DNA of 64,000 nt from Vitrella brassicaformis (taxonomy: Eukaryota; Sar; Vitrellaceae), in contig CDMY01000553.1 of the NCBI GenBank assembly GCA_001179505.1, positions 103,235 through 167,234 on the forward strand, in the 5' to 3' direction. Under the pieces are notes generated by a model. That model saw only the letters and a list, made by a program, of their open reading frames with translations. It ran no database searches and was not told where the DNA came from. Positions 46,620 to 58,647 of this stretch are shown in pieces (position 1 is the stretch's first letter; every line of letters begins with the position of its first letter). Both the position numbers and the translations under genes were made by a program.

Positions 46620-49177
46620 TCACTTCCTCTCGACGTGGTTGTAGTCGGTGTAGACCCAGCGCCTCTCCAGCCCATACAGCCGATACGCTCCATAGCCACA
46701 CACAAGAGACAGTACCAGGGGGATGCGCCACAGCGCAGCCCCGCCCATGGTGGACATCAGGAAGCGGCTCAGCAGGCCGCCGGGGGGAAAGAGGAAAGCC
46801 ATGGCCGCCACTGACGTGAGGGCATCGAGACCAAGACCGATCGACAAGACGGTGGTGAGGTAGCGGAGGACCCTGGTGATGGCATACCTGCAGCCGTGAA
46901 GACACTGCCGTGTGTGTATGTGATGGGACTCCGTGTCTCTGTCTGTCTGTCTGTCTGTCTGTCTGCGGTGACTTACGCTTTCCTGCAATGGGGCAGTATT
47001 TGGTGTGAGACTCCCACCGGTCGAAGAGCTTCCTCCGGTCGGTCATGAGAGGCCCCAGCTGCCCGGTGCTGCCCTTCCATAAGGGCTTCCCTCCGGCGTG
47101 ATTCATCAGCCACCGACGGAAGGACCTCACCGCCGTGTCGGCGGCAGCCGGCATGTAATAGGCCCGGTCAAATTTCTCGAGACCTGTACACACACATGCA
47201 TGCTGTCATGTCAACCAACGCATGAAGCTTGGTGGGATGGGATTTGGCGGCCGTTCGCCATGCATCAGATCAGCTGACCGTCTTGGTGTTCCCTCAGCCT
47301 GCGTTCCTGGTAGTGGACATGCATATTGTCTCCGTCTGTGACAGCAAGACTCTCCAGGTGGTCATCCCATCGCAGCGGAGACGTTCTGCAAACACACACC
47401 CACACATGGCACACACACACACATACACACACACACACACATGACACATACATTCACTGAGCGTCGCTGACGTAGACATGCTCTCACACACATCGGCCGC
47501 TTGCGAAAGGGCACCGTTGCGGGGAAGCGCGTGAACAGATAACTCTCCCCTGGGGCGGACGGCACAGCGTATGCCACCAGATAAAACCTGTGCCCGTCAA
47601 GCTTGCCGCTTCTAAGGGGCTTGGTGATCTTCGGAGCCATGCCGATCTTGGACAACAACCTGGCAATGGGAATGGGAGGAGCACGATGCAGTGCGGGTGT
47701 GTGCAGCAAGGGAATCGGCTGACTTGATGATGGGCTTCTGCTTCAGCCTTTCGACAACCGGTGACAGATCAAACTCGTAGTACAAGAGGCAAGGGGGCAT
47801 GAACCTGATGCGCGTCGTGAGGCCGGCGCCTCCGAGATCTTGTAGGGATGTGACGACGAAGCCGTCGCCGGTCAGATTGTCCAGCTTCATTGCAATCGGC
47901 CCGGCTTGGTCACGGTTGCCCTGGCGCAAGGATTACACGCAAACACTTACCTGACTCTTCTCAGTATGGCTGGCTGGTCCGACGTACCTGTATCCCGTGA
48001 TGGGCGAATGGCACGTGCGATGGGTCGCCAACATCTTCAACCTGCAGCCATTGACACAAGCATGCACGACCCACACGAGCCTCAGGTGGCTGCCTGGCGT
48101 GTGAGTGTGTTGGTTGTGATGTCTGTGGGTCTCTCACAAGTGTGTCATAGTTGTAGTGCAAGACCCGAAAGAAGAGGCCGTCGTCTTTTCTGTTGATCAG
48201 CTCGGGCACTGCATCCAGCTCAGCCACTGTCGCCGGCTCTACCTCTGTAGAAGCTGCCCAACCCTCCCTCGTGCTGCAGACACACCAACATGCATACATA
48301 CATGTCTGCGGGCTCCGATGTGCCCACCCCACCTGTCAGGGAATATCCAGACGAGTGAGTCGGCCTCCTTGCACGGCACTGTCTGGAGGCACGCCCGCTT
48401 GTTCTTCCTGGCGGCCTTCTGCGCCTTGGCCTCAACTTGAGGGATCTTCGTGCACGCTCCTGTCCCATCGAACTCCCAGCCATGGTAGGTGCAGTGCAGC
48501 TTGCCGTCTTCGCTGATGCGGCCCTCAGACAGCGGCGCCAGGCGGTGCGGGCAAGCGTCCTTAGCCGCGACGAACTTGTGCGTCGCCTCGTCCCACCACA
48601 CCACGAAGTGCTCATTGAGCACGGTGAACTGCCGCGGTTGCTTCTTGTCCAGATCACTTGCAATCGCCACGGGATACTGCACAAGACAAGACAAGACAAG
48701 ACAAGAAGGCAGCGGTCGATTGTGTGTGTGAGCGGGAGCCTGTGTGGCTCATTCGTCTGCCTACCCACTGTCGCCACCAATCGAAGGTGCCGCCATCCGC
48801 CTTGTCCGAAGCCTCAGACGCCTGCAAGGCATCAATGAGGCGTGCAAGAAGAGCGGCCGCGTGGTTCATCCAGCCTGAGGACGGATCATTGCTCACCGCT
48901 GGTGTGAATGACAGCTCGATGCTCTCTGACCGAGGCGGCGTTATCTTGGCTGGCGGCGATGGTACGGTCAGCACTGCAGATGGCAGCGCAGTGCGACGCA
49001 CCGACCTCTTTCCCGAGCTGCCAAACAGCTGGCCTGCAGTGAAGGCAACGAACATACAAACAAAATGGCGATGGTTGCATCTGACCGACCTGGCTTGATT
49101 GCGTGATAAGCAAGACATCCTTGCAGAGCAAATGTCAAGAGTGCTGCGCTGCCGCAGACCACACGCTGCTCCTTCAT
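46620..49177 (-). CDS. Pheophorbide a oxygenase-like Rieske monooxygenase, plastid-targeted
   Basis: Rieske [2Fe-2S] oxygenase of the pheophorbide a oxygenase/PTC52/TIC55/chlorophyllide a oxygenase group, which act on chlorophyll-related tetrapyrroles in plastid membranes. The start at 49177 gives a signal peptide (VVCGSAALLTFALQGCLAYH). After an intron a Ser/Arg-rich stretch follows (GKRSVRRTALPSAV), fitting a bipartite leader for a secondary plastid. The Rieske ligands are CPHRLAPLSEG and CTYHGW (CxH...CxxH). The mononuclear iron site is VEDVGDPSHVPFAHHG. The C-terminal part has LDNLTGDGFVVTS, then DRRKLFDRWESHTKYCPIAG and two hydrophobic helices near the end (VLRYLTTVLSIGLGLDAL; WRIPLVLSLVCGYGAYRLYG), with a stop at 46620. 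The usual C-terminal CxxC of this group appears here as Cys-Pro-Ile-Ala, unless the local splice site differs. About eight exons. The exact subfamily, and so the substrate, is open. Confidence 0.85.
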
Positions 49178-49393
49178 TTTGATTTTACAACGGGATTTCT
49201 AGCGAGGACGAGCTCCCAATGCACGTAGAAGCGGCCAGATCTCCGGAAAGAAGGAAGAACAGGTGAGAAGGGCTGCAGCGGTTTAGGGCTCTGTGAAACA
49301 TTTTCCAGGGGGGGGGAGTGGGGGCGATTTCCTTTCCATCCCTTCCGCTGCGATGTTATGGACCGCTTTCTGAGGTTTTGAGGCGCTTCCGTA
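49178..49393. promoter_or_regulatory. Bidirectional promoter with a telomere-like motif
   Basis: The 216 bp between the outward-facing oxygenase (-) and receptor (+) genes contains GGTTTAGGG at 49280-49288. This is CCCTAAACC in the orientation of the oxygenase gene, about 105 bp from each start codon. Confidence 0.45.
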
Positions 49394-52300
49394 ATGGAGT
49401 CCGTACTGCATTTGTTCGTCGGCCTTGCAGCTGCCTGTCTGTGGCTTCCCTGGGCCGCGGCGCAGCAGGATGTGTGGCTCTTGAGTATCTGCTCGGGTGA
49501 CGTGAAGGTCGGTGGACTGGGGAACAAATCCAAGCCGCTCGTCGACCTGGGTAAGTGGCACTAGCAAGGCAGGACCACCTCCGTTTGTCGCGTGTTCATT
49601 CCTGCATGCAGCTCTTTCTGAGATCAACAACCGCACCGACATTCTCAATGGCTATGAGCTCAAGGTTGAGCATGTCGGTGGAGTCGACAGACAGACAGAC
49701 AGACAGACAGACATAACAGGTGGATTCTCAATGATCTGTGTCTGTGATGTCTGTGATGTCGCCTGTATGTCTGTCTGTCTGTAGGTCGACTCCGATTGTG
49801 ATCCAGGTCACATTATGATATAGAGCTACAGACAAAAGCACCCATTGTTCCTTGCAATGTGGGCTGTTGTGTCTGTGTGTTTCAGTGGAAGGCTCTTTCC
49901 GTGTTACCAAGGCTCTAAAGGAAGGTCCCCCGAAGGTGAGCAGCCACAGGCATGCTCAGTCACGCGCAAATACCCATCATTCTCTGTGCTGGGTGCTTGC
50001 ATCTCAGGTAGGAATCATGGGCCCCTGCTACTCGCCCGTGTGCGAGGTCGTCAGCCCCGTTGCGCGGAGCTATAACCTAGTCATTAAAGTGAGACGAACA
50101 TGGACCGTCTCTGGCGGTACGGCTGTATGTGTCTGTGTCTGTGGTCAGGCTGCTAGTTGTGTGATAGGTGAATTCAGGTGTGCACGATGGCCCAAGGGAG
50201 GCGCGGAGACGAGTTCCCAACACATACATGTTTGTGTGCGAGCTGTATGTGTGTGCTTTTGGTTCTAGCGATGAGGAGAAGTATCCATTGTTCACGCGCA
50301 TCTTTCCCCCCACGGTACGCAATGGATTTGGTGGCTGACATCCGCCATATGCATCCCTTCGGCGTGCACCTGCAGGGAGAGATGGTTGTGTACGCAATGG
50401 TCCAGCTGGCCGGCATGTTTAAATGGGGACGCTTCACATTCGTGACGCAGGCAAAGCACCGGGCCAGGCAAGAACGTTTTACATGATTTGAATTCTGTTT
50501 GGTGTCTCAACTTGAAGGACATCGAGATATGTCTCTTGTTGGCCGGGGGAGTCCATCAGACCTTAGCTGCAACATTCCCAAATTTCGATCATGTCGCCAC
50601 CCTACTCATGGCGGTATACAAGAGCAGAGGCCATCAACCACTTTGACAGTCGCCTTGTTTATCCCTCACACAGACGCACGATGACGCTTATAATGTTGTG
50701 GCAGAACTTCCTTCTTATCGGCCGCGTATCCTCGTGCTATCGGCCTACGAGGACTTTGCAGTCAACTTCTTCTGCGCTTTGTACCAAGCTGGCATGTATG
50801 GCCCGTCAAGTAATCTGGTTATGCTCTCGCCCACACACTGGTGTGACGATGTAATACATGAGCGGCTTGGCAAGCTGGCGTTGAAGTCGAGCTATGTATG
50901 TATGCAGGTGGAACTCAAACTTTATCGAGGAGCTCGTAATGGTTACAACTGCACCGTTGCAGAAATACTTGAGGTAAGCACCGCCGTACAGGCAGGCAGG
51001 TCGAAAGGCATGGTCTCGATGCTAAAGGTGCGACAGCCAGCTGAATCCTTCTCTCACTTCGATGTTCGATTTGCAGGGTGCCAGCAATATCATAGGCATA
51101 TCGATGGCCGGACGGCAGCCAAGCGACGACCCACATGGGCTTTCCGGACGAAAAATCAACGATGTAGTCAAGAAGGGGGGCATGCGCAACACAAATCGCC
51201 AGTGCATGGGAATCCTTGCATGCCCCTCTATACATCAGATAATGGCTGACTACCAAACAGCCTGCTCGGTCTCCACGGACGGCTGCCATGTTGGGGCAGG
51301 TGAACGGACATGATTCTTTCTGCAGTCATGACAATTCTATTTGGAGGTTACTCTTATGATCCTTCTGCAGGTTACTTTTATGATTCTGTCTGGTGAGCAC
51401 TGCCTTCCTGTCGATCGTGCGCATCGACATACAGATGCCCTGATGCAGGTCGTGGGCGAAGGTGCTGGATGACTGGTTCCTTAGTGGAGGCTGAGAACGA
51501 ATGCATGTCTCGTGCTGTAAGGACAGTATGGATGGTCTTTGTAGGACTCTTGCCGACCTTGAGAGCCCCAACAGCACAACTGCGGAGTGGATGTTTAATC
51601 AGACCATCAGTCAAGTGAACACATGGACGGATTTTCTCCCCAACCCTACGCGCACAGATGCGTTTGTGTGTTCAGTCCTTTTTGGGCACACCGGGCCTAA
51701 TATCCTTTAAAGGGACGTCCCCCGGCCCTGGCGACGCCGTGGGCCAGCTAGACATCAAACAAACAAGGGTACCGTATCCCTTGTATAGCCGAGACGTGTT
51801 TCCTCTTGTTGTCATGTTCTATTTGTACCGTGTCGCTGCCTCTGTGCCTGCAGAATTCCAACGACTATAGTCTAATTAGCAACTGGCTGCCTTCGACGGC
51901 AAGCTACAGGCAAGGTCGCTATGCACGAAAAAGCCCACTGGAAGAAGTTTCTTCCGGGCAGCTTTCGAAGCTACTTTGAGTGGAACGACGGCAGCACTTT
52001 CAATCCTTTGGCTAGCCCGCCAGGCACTGTGCCTGGAGACACGCCGCCAGAGTGCCCAGCTGGCAATTACGTCAACGAAACGGTTCGGTTCGGTCGTCAG
52101 CGGAGGGACACTGCTGTCAAATTCACAAGCATTGGAAGCGTTGTCCCTGTGTGTCTGTGTGTCTCCGGCAGGGTGACTGCGTCGCTTGTCCGACTGGCTC
52201 GGCCAACAGCCAGCCTAACGTACGCTTGGAGTGTGTGACGTGTCGTCCTGGATTCTATCAGAATGAGACGGGCCAGGTGGAATGCGAAACCTGTCCGGTA

Positions 52301-55300
52301 AGCGCCCATTCATCCACTGGCGTCTCGGCATCCTGAACTGAGTGTCATGGTACGTGTGGCTCGACTGACCTATTCAGCTGGGGACATACTCTGGGGCTGC
52401 GGCCGAGACTTGTATTCCCTGTTCGCCAGGCTTCCACCAGGACTTGGCTGGTCAGAGCGAGTGCAAGGTCCGACATACCAACACGCACACGTGGCCGGCA
52501 CGGGCCGTAAGTGCGACCCGTCTTGAACATTAGGCCTGCTCACCCGGCTCATTCACTGACACTCAAGGGAAGGTGCTTTGCGACCTGTGTCCGAAGGGCA
52601 CCTTCACAGCTGAGCGGAACAGCAGTGTGTGCGAGGCATGCCCGCCGTACAAGGTATACACATTTCTCTCTTCATTCATCGAGACACAATGTGATGTGAC
52701 GGCACTCTCACATTGTATTTGCAAAGACCACACTTGTGAGAGGCGAGATATCGGTGGACAAATGCACGTGTGACGAGGGTTCCTATCTTGACGTCAAGAA
52801 CGACCGATGCAAAGGCAAGCAGACGGCAATGTTGTCGTGCAATCTATGTATGTATGTGCCGGGTTGGTTGGTTGCTGGCTGCAGACTGCGACGAGTACCT
52901 TGAATGTCCCGGCTCGTCTGCATTGCCGAGAGTGAAGGAGAATTACTGGGCGGCCCTGGAGGATGACGTTAGCGCCTTTTCAGCGTTGGATGTCTACGAA
53001 TGCAGAGAGGCGGGAGCGTGCCTCGGTAAAAATCGCTGCAAAAGGATCGTTCGAGGCCGCCCTGCTTCCTTATTGATACGGCACGATGTGTGTATGCAGG
53101 TGGGTCACCCGACCCCTCCCTCGCCGACCAATTCCCCATGTGTGCTCCGGGCCGGGAGGGGATTGCATGCAGCCTGTGCAGCGACGGGTACTACAAAGCC
53201 GGCAAAGACTGTGATCCGTGCGGCAGTGGTAATGCGGGCACTGCGCCGCTGATAGCGGCAGTCTTCCTTGTGTTCTTTGGGGCCCTCGTCTTCCACTTAT
53301 TCGTAGACACAATTGCCCTCGCGATGTCTCCCTGATTGCTTTGTGGCTTATGAGTGCTGCCTTCTGGATGTTTGCAGGTCAATTCCCCTCTCACGCGGAA
53401 GCTTGCCGTCACTGTCAACATTTCGCTTACAGTGGGGATGATGATCAGCTGTAAGCTCCTCTAGACACTGAAGCAAGAAGCGCGGCTGCATTGGAAGTGT
53501 GGATTGCTGTCAGTCTTCCAGTCGCTGTCGATTGTCGGCACATACAAGATCGGCTTTCCCGACGAGATTTCAGCAATTCGTAAGTCAGTCATGGGCACAG
53601 CCACCTGCAGCACGAAAAATACCCATCGCTCCTGTCTCACTTATGTGTATGCAGTAAAGTTTTCTCGCATCTTCTGTGAGCACCGCGCACTGCCGACAGC
53701 AGCGCCGAGAGGATGACATTGTGTCCACGCCATGAGTACGTGTTTGTGTGTCAGTGTTCGACGTCAAGTTCCTTCGCATTGGCTGCGTCCTCGGCAGCGA
53801 CCCGTTGTCAGACTACGCAATCCGCCTGGCCATGGCACCCATGCTCGCAGCGGTGTTCCTGATCAACTGTGGCATCGCCAAGCTTACATATCGATACCTC
53901 GTCGGTAGGGAGACATGAAATGCATCATGTTCATCTCTGAGAGGATGCATCGCTGCAGGTCCGATGATCCTGAAAGACGCCGAAGGAGGGGGTGGCGAAG
54001 CCAAGCCCTGGCTAATTGATCGCTTCACCGGCCATCGTCAGGACAGCGACTCACCCGTGCCCAAATCGCTGAAGAAATACTCCTTCATGACAGGTGCGCC
54101 AAAGGTAGCATCATGTGGTGTGAACCAGACACACTCACCATCGCCCTCGGCTGCAGGTGGAACCCTGGTTGAGGGCGTCGCAACTAAGGACGGTTCTTGT
54201 GAGATGGTGGCGGTGCAAGATATCAACGATGAAGACCAGCAAAACCACAACGTCGACAACGATGTTAAGAAGAGCGACGACACGGTGCCACAAGACGCGA
54301 ACGAAGCCGATGATGCAAGACCCAGAAGAAAGAGCGTTGTATTCGGCCAGGCGAAAGGAGACAACGCAGGCAATCCAAAGGAAAGCCAACGCTCAGGAAC
54401 AGACACAAAAAGCAGCCAGAAAAGCAGTCAGAAAAGCAGCCAGCAGCCGGGGTCAGACGGCGATGACTTAAAGAAGAAGGACAAGCCGTGCAAAGACCAG
54501 CTCGGACGCGCGTCGATCGCGTCGATTCCGTGGCAGCAGTCGAAGGTAAGCGGCGTCATTCGTTGGGTGCGTGTGTCATCCGCTTACGTATTTCTTTCGA
54601 CATGCAGTACGTGTTGGATCGGAAGAGGTACATGAGGTCGATCCTCGACTGGCGTACGTGGGCCAAGAGCGACGCCATGTCGCTCGACAAGACGCTCAAC
54701 TCCATCGGCATGCTGACTGTGAGCACGCAGGATGAGTGGAAATACGAAGGCATTCGCATGCTGATTGCGTCCGTGTGCGTGTCTTCTGCTTGCCAGATGA
54801 TTCTGTACATTTCCTTTGTGGCCAACGCCTGCCTGCCATTTCAATGTGTGTCGAACTCCAGCGGGCGCTCAACGATCCGAGAGTGAGCTAACCGGTGTGC
54901 GCATGACTGGTGATTGAACAAGTCATGGATCTCTGTGCAGGTACCCCTCCATAACTTGCGACTCTGACGAATAAAGAACCGCCTTTATGCCACTGGGATT
55001 GCTGGGAATGCTCGTATACGTGGTATGCTAGCACGGAATATCACTGATTCGACTAACGTGCTTGTCGATCCCTCACCCCGTCTCACATGTTTCCATGCAG
55101 ATTGGGCTCTTCTCCTTCTTCGCATATGCTAGTATCATCGCGCCGTGGCACTTCGCCAAGCCCAGCTACAGAACGAGATTCAGATTCCTGGTCTTCAGAT
55201 TTAGGTGGGGAATTGTGTCTCCACGTCTCCCCAGCGTGTGCACTGCCTCTCTCTGCCTGCGTAAAGACCGGATGTATATTGGTGGGGTGTGGTGCTGCTG

Positions 55301-57619
55301 GCTCGGAACGCTCTGCTGGCTACTGTTACCGTGATGGAGCCAGGCAAGTCACAGATACAAGCAAGTGTACACAGAATGGACACCTGCACACTGTGACTAG
55401 ATGGGTTTGCCTGTTCTTGTGTGTCTGGCCAGATGACGGTGGGAGCTGTTCGAGTCGTCAGTATACACACACAAGCATCTTTGTACAGGCTAATGCGTGT
55501 GTCAGGCTTAATGCAAATCTTTGTCACGGTCCTGATCCTCCTCGTCTCCGCTTCTGCACAGGTACGTACACTGCTTGCCTGGTGAGCACCCTCCCAAAGT
55601 CTTGTCTGTCTGGACTTAATTAAGATATTCTGGTGGCCCTGGTCATCCGTCGCCAACAACTGTAACCAAACACAGGAAGAGCCTCGCTTCCGCGTATGTG
55701 TGTTGCTGTGTGCAGTCCTGGATGTGTTTCTCCTTATGTGCCTGACTCTAATCTCCGTGGCCGGATCCGTCTTCATCGAGAAAAACACAAATGAAAAGGT
55801 GCCAAGTGTCCCACACATTGATACATCCAAGTGTGAGGGTGGTGCAGTTCTTTTCCGGCGCGATAATCTTCATCCTCTCGCTTTGCTTCTTCAGTGTCGT
55901 CCTGGGCGTTGTAATGATATTGCCTTTGTGCACGTCATTTGTCGCTCCACAAAACGGAGAGGTTCTCTGCGTGTTGTTCCTTTCTTTGCAGATCATTCCG
56001 TTCGCCTCACAATTCAGTGAAAAGTTCCAAAAGAACGAGGAGCGGAAGGTCCTTGGACTGGCCTTCGACTTCAGAATCGTGAGCGAGCCTAACCGCCAGA
56101 CACGTCATGCATCGTTGTGGATCACAGCATGTCTCTCCATGTGTGTGTGTGTGTACCCAGGTGGGGACTGCAGCCTCTCAGATGACGACCGAGGCAGTGA
56201 TGGGTGAGCTCAATCAGGTGCCCGCAGTCGATCTGTACAAGCTCCGATCGTCCATCAACATGATCAAGGTGGGCTGATCGGCGACACATACATTGGCGCA
56301 TTCATGAGTAGTGACTTTGGTGGAGTCTTTTTCTTGGTCGTAGATGGAGGTGATCCCTCACATCAGGTGAGAAATACGCGACTACGATCGCTGAAGTGGA
56401 GTGGTCTACCTCTACCGCAAGCCGCTCGTTGGTTCGCTGCCGTCAGGTACATAAGTGCCCTGAGAGGCGTGTTGAGCACTGAAGGTGAGTAGGGACCACT
56501 TCGATGCGGTTGATCGACTGATTCCCTGCCTTGTGTGCGTGAATGTTCTTCTTTAGGCTACCTCGACGAGCGTCTCGACTCCCACGCATTTGGGAGGGAC
56601 ATGCCCACAGCAAAGTCAGCAGGCAGCAGAGAGGGCATGCTGTGTCTCAGTTTGTTCATAAGAAGCACTGCGAGACCATGACATGGATTCTTGTCCAGGC
56701 GCCTCTCCTACCGAAATACAACAGTGCTGGAGGAGGATGCTGCCTCGGAGTACGAAGTCGATCAAGCTGTCGAGCACTTCAGGATGGTAAGACCGACAGA
56801 ACAACACACAATACCTCCAATGCAGCCCGTCCACGTGTCTCTGCCCTCCTGGCATGGATGCAGAAGCGTGCGATGTCCGATCCCGAGCTCCACCTTGACG
56901 ACGGACTCGGAGGGACTGTCGAGCAGGGCACTTCCATGTCTCCGGTCATCCAGAAGAAGCGCAGCGTGGATGACGGATCCCCTCGCAGCGTCACCTCCAA
57001 GCGCCCGTCGGTTGGGCAGATCCTCGCAGCCATCAACTCACCGCAGATGAATCAAGAGCGGCAAAAGAAAAGGCATTCTGTAACGAGGATGTCAAAGCTG
57101 ATGTCTCTCGACGACAAGAAGGACCTGGCCATGGCATGGGTGAGCAAGAGAGACAGGCGAAATGGCCCACATGATGTCTCACCTTATTCGTCAGGCCAAG
57201 ACAGAGCGAAATGTTGACGAGTGCGGGAAAGATGAGGTGCCTGACGATGATGAGCTTCCAATCGTTAAGCTGCCGCTGGGTAGGGTTGAAACATGGATCG
57301 CTTGATGGTGGCCTCTTGATCATGTGCTTTGTGGGGCCCAGGCAACATCGAGTTCGATGAAAAGGGGGTCGTTAAAGTTGCTACAGATATTCTGCGTGAT
57401 CTGACCACAGAGGCAGACTCACCGCGGATGAGAACTCTCAAGGCATTCAGGTGCGCGGAATGTCACGGGAACAGCTGTGCGTGCATCCGCTGTCTGTGCT
57501 ACCAGGACGGAAATGGACCGCGACTTTTGACAGAGCAGCAGAACGAGAGGAAGCGGGGCGGGACTTTCTGTGTCTCCTGTACTTTGTGGAGAGTTTTTGA
57601 GGCTTTGCCATGTCCCTGA
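49394..57619 (+). CDS. Large multi-pass receptor with ANF/GABA-B-type ligand-binding domain and Cys-rich repeats
   Basis: Predicted cell-surface receptor. The start at 49394 gives a signal peptide (HLFVGLAAACLWLPWAAAQ). The ectodomain follows the periplasmic-binding-like ANF receptor fold: ALSEINNRTDILNGYELKV, VGIMGPCYSPVCEVVSPVAR, SSDEEKYPLFTRIFPPT, VVYAMVQLAGMFKWGRFTFV, then RILVLSAYEDFAVNFFCALY, as in GABA-B-like receptors. From about 52030 come TNFR/ephrin-receptor-like Cys repeats (CVACPTGSANSQPN, CVTCRPGFYQNETG, CIPCSPGFHQDLAG). A further Cys-rich unit (GIACSLCSDGYYKAGKDCDP) ends just before the first membrane helix (APLIAAVFLVFFGALVFHLF). At least seven more hydrophobic segments follow up to about 55950, with a long acidic/basic cytosolic loop at 54150-54540. 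A cytosolic tail with basic and Ser-rich patches ends at 57619 in a Cys cluster (FRCAECHGNSCACIRCLCYQ). The architecture recalls multi-pass Cys-rich membrane proteins of protists rather than a classic seven-helix GPCR. Two or more genes cannot be excluded; exon borders are approximate. Confidence 0.65.
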
Positions 57620-58647
57620 TGGAGGGATGGCTGGATGGATGGGCGGGTGGACGGGTGCCGCATGTGTCTGTTGAATGTCATTAACGTACGTACTAGGTAG
57701 GGCCTTTCCGGGCCTGTTGGCACAGCGCGTCTCGAGATGCCTTTGCTTCCAGCCACCCGGTGGCGGCCTGGCAGCACTGGCAGATGAGCACGCGTCTGAC
57801 TTGGGGGCTGGGTGTGGTGTGGGCCTGGGGTGCTCAAGCCAACTTTCTAGTTACCGCGATTGCATGCAATGCATTGAAGGAGGGAGGGAAACGGCCGCGA
57901 AATATTCACATGACCGGCCGTCCCTAACATCCATCCATCCCACAAGGGAGGGAGAGACGGCGGGTCCTATCTGGTTCCCGCAACCTGCACGTTTTCCTGC
58001 CTGCCTGTCTGCCCTGCATGCCTGCATCTCGGCAGCAACGCCATGGTGGCTGCTGCCGGCTGCTGCCTCACTGTGACAGGCAGCAGCCACCATGACGTTA
58101 CGGCAGAGAGAGTGACACAGGAAGACAGACAGGCAGGCAGGCAGACGTAGGATGCATTGTATCGTCCACCCAGTCAACACGAGTAAGAGTATGCACACGA
58201 ACGGGACGGATGCATGCCATGAGCCCGCCCAGCCCACACAGAAAGAAATGCAGCACGAGATATAGATCATGGGAGCAAGCACACCGGCAAGCCGCCTCCC
58301 TCCCTCCCTCCGTATGCATAAAAGGAAGCGATCGGACGAAGGGAGGGCGCATCTCATTCATGCATAGCTACCTCATGCACACATGGCCACGAGCACCATC
58401 CATCCATCAGGCGTGCACATGCCATGAATGGCACCCCACCCAGCCAGCAGCGACCCACCCCTCCAGCCATCCCCACAGCCAGTCTCTATCTATCTGTGTA
58501 TGGCTACCATCCGCCCACCCATCCCCATCGGTGTGGGCATCAACCCACCCCCCAGTGAGTGTCTCTCAGCTACGTCCGTCAGCCGCTACCTGTGTATCGC
58601 TATCTATCTATCGCTCGGTCGCGTGTGGGTCGGAGTGTGTGTGCGTG
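57620..58647. other. Convergent intergenic region with a strong hairpin
   Basis: This is the 3' flank of the receptor gene (+) and of PCNA (-). No gene is recognised; it contains GGAT/CCAT runs and a perfect 16-bp inverted repeat (58042-58094). Confidence 0.55.
58042..58094. repeat. Perfect 16-bp inverted repeat (hairpin)
   Basis: CATGGTGGCTGCTGCC (58042-58057) is exactly complementary to GGCAGCAGCCACCATG (58079-58094), with a 21-nt loop. In RNA this would be a very stable GC-rich stem on either strand. No neighbouring gene explains it. Confidence 0.75.

Noticed and set aside
49394-52030. Reading the ANF-type domain as a bacterial amino-acid binding protein gained by transfer
   Set aside because: The segment is split by many spliceosomal introns and continues into Cys-rich and membrane exons; its motif order fits eukaryotic class C receptors.
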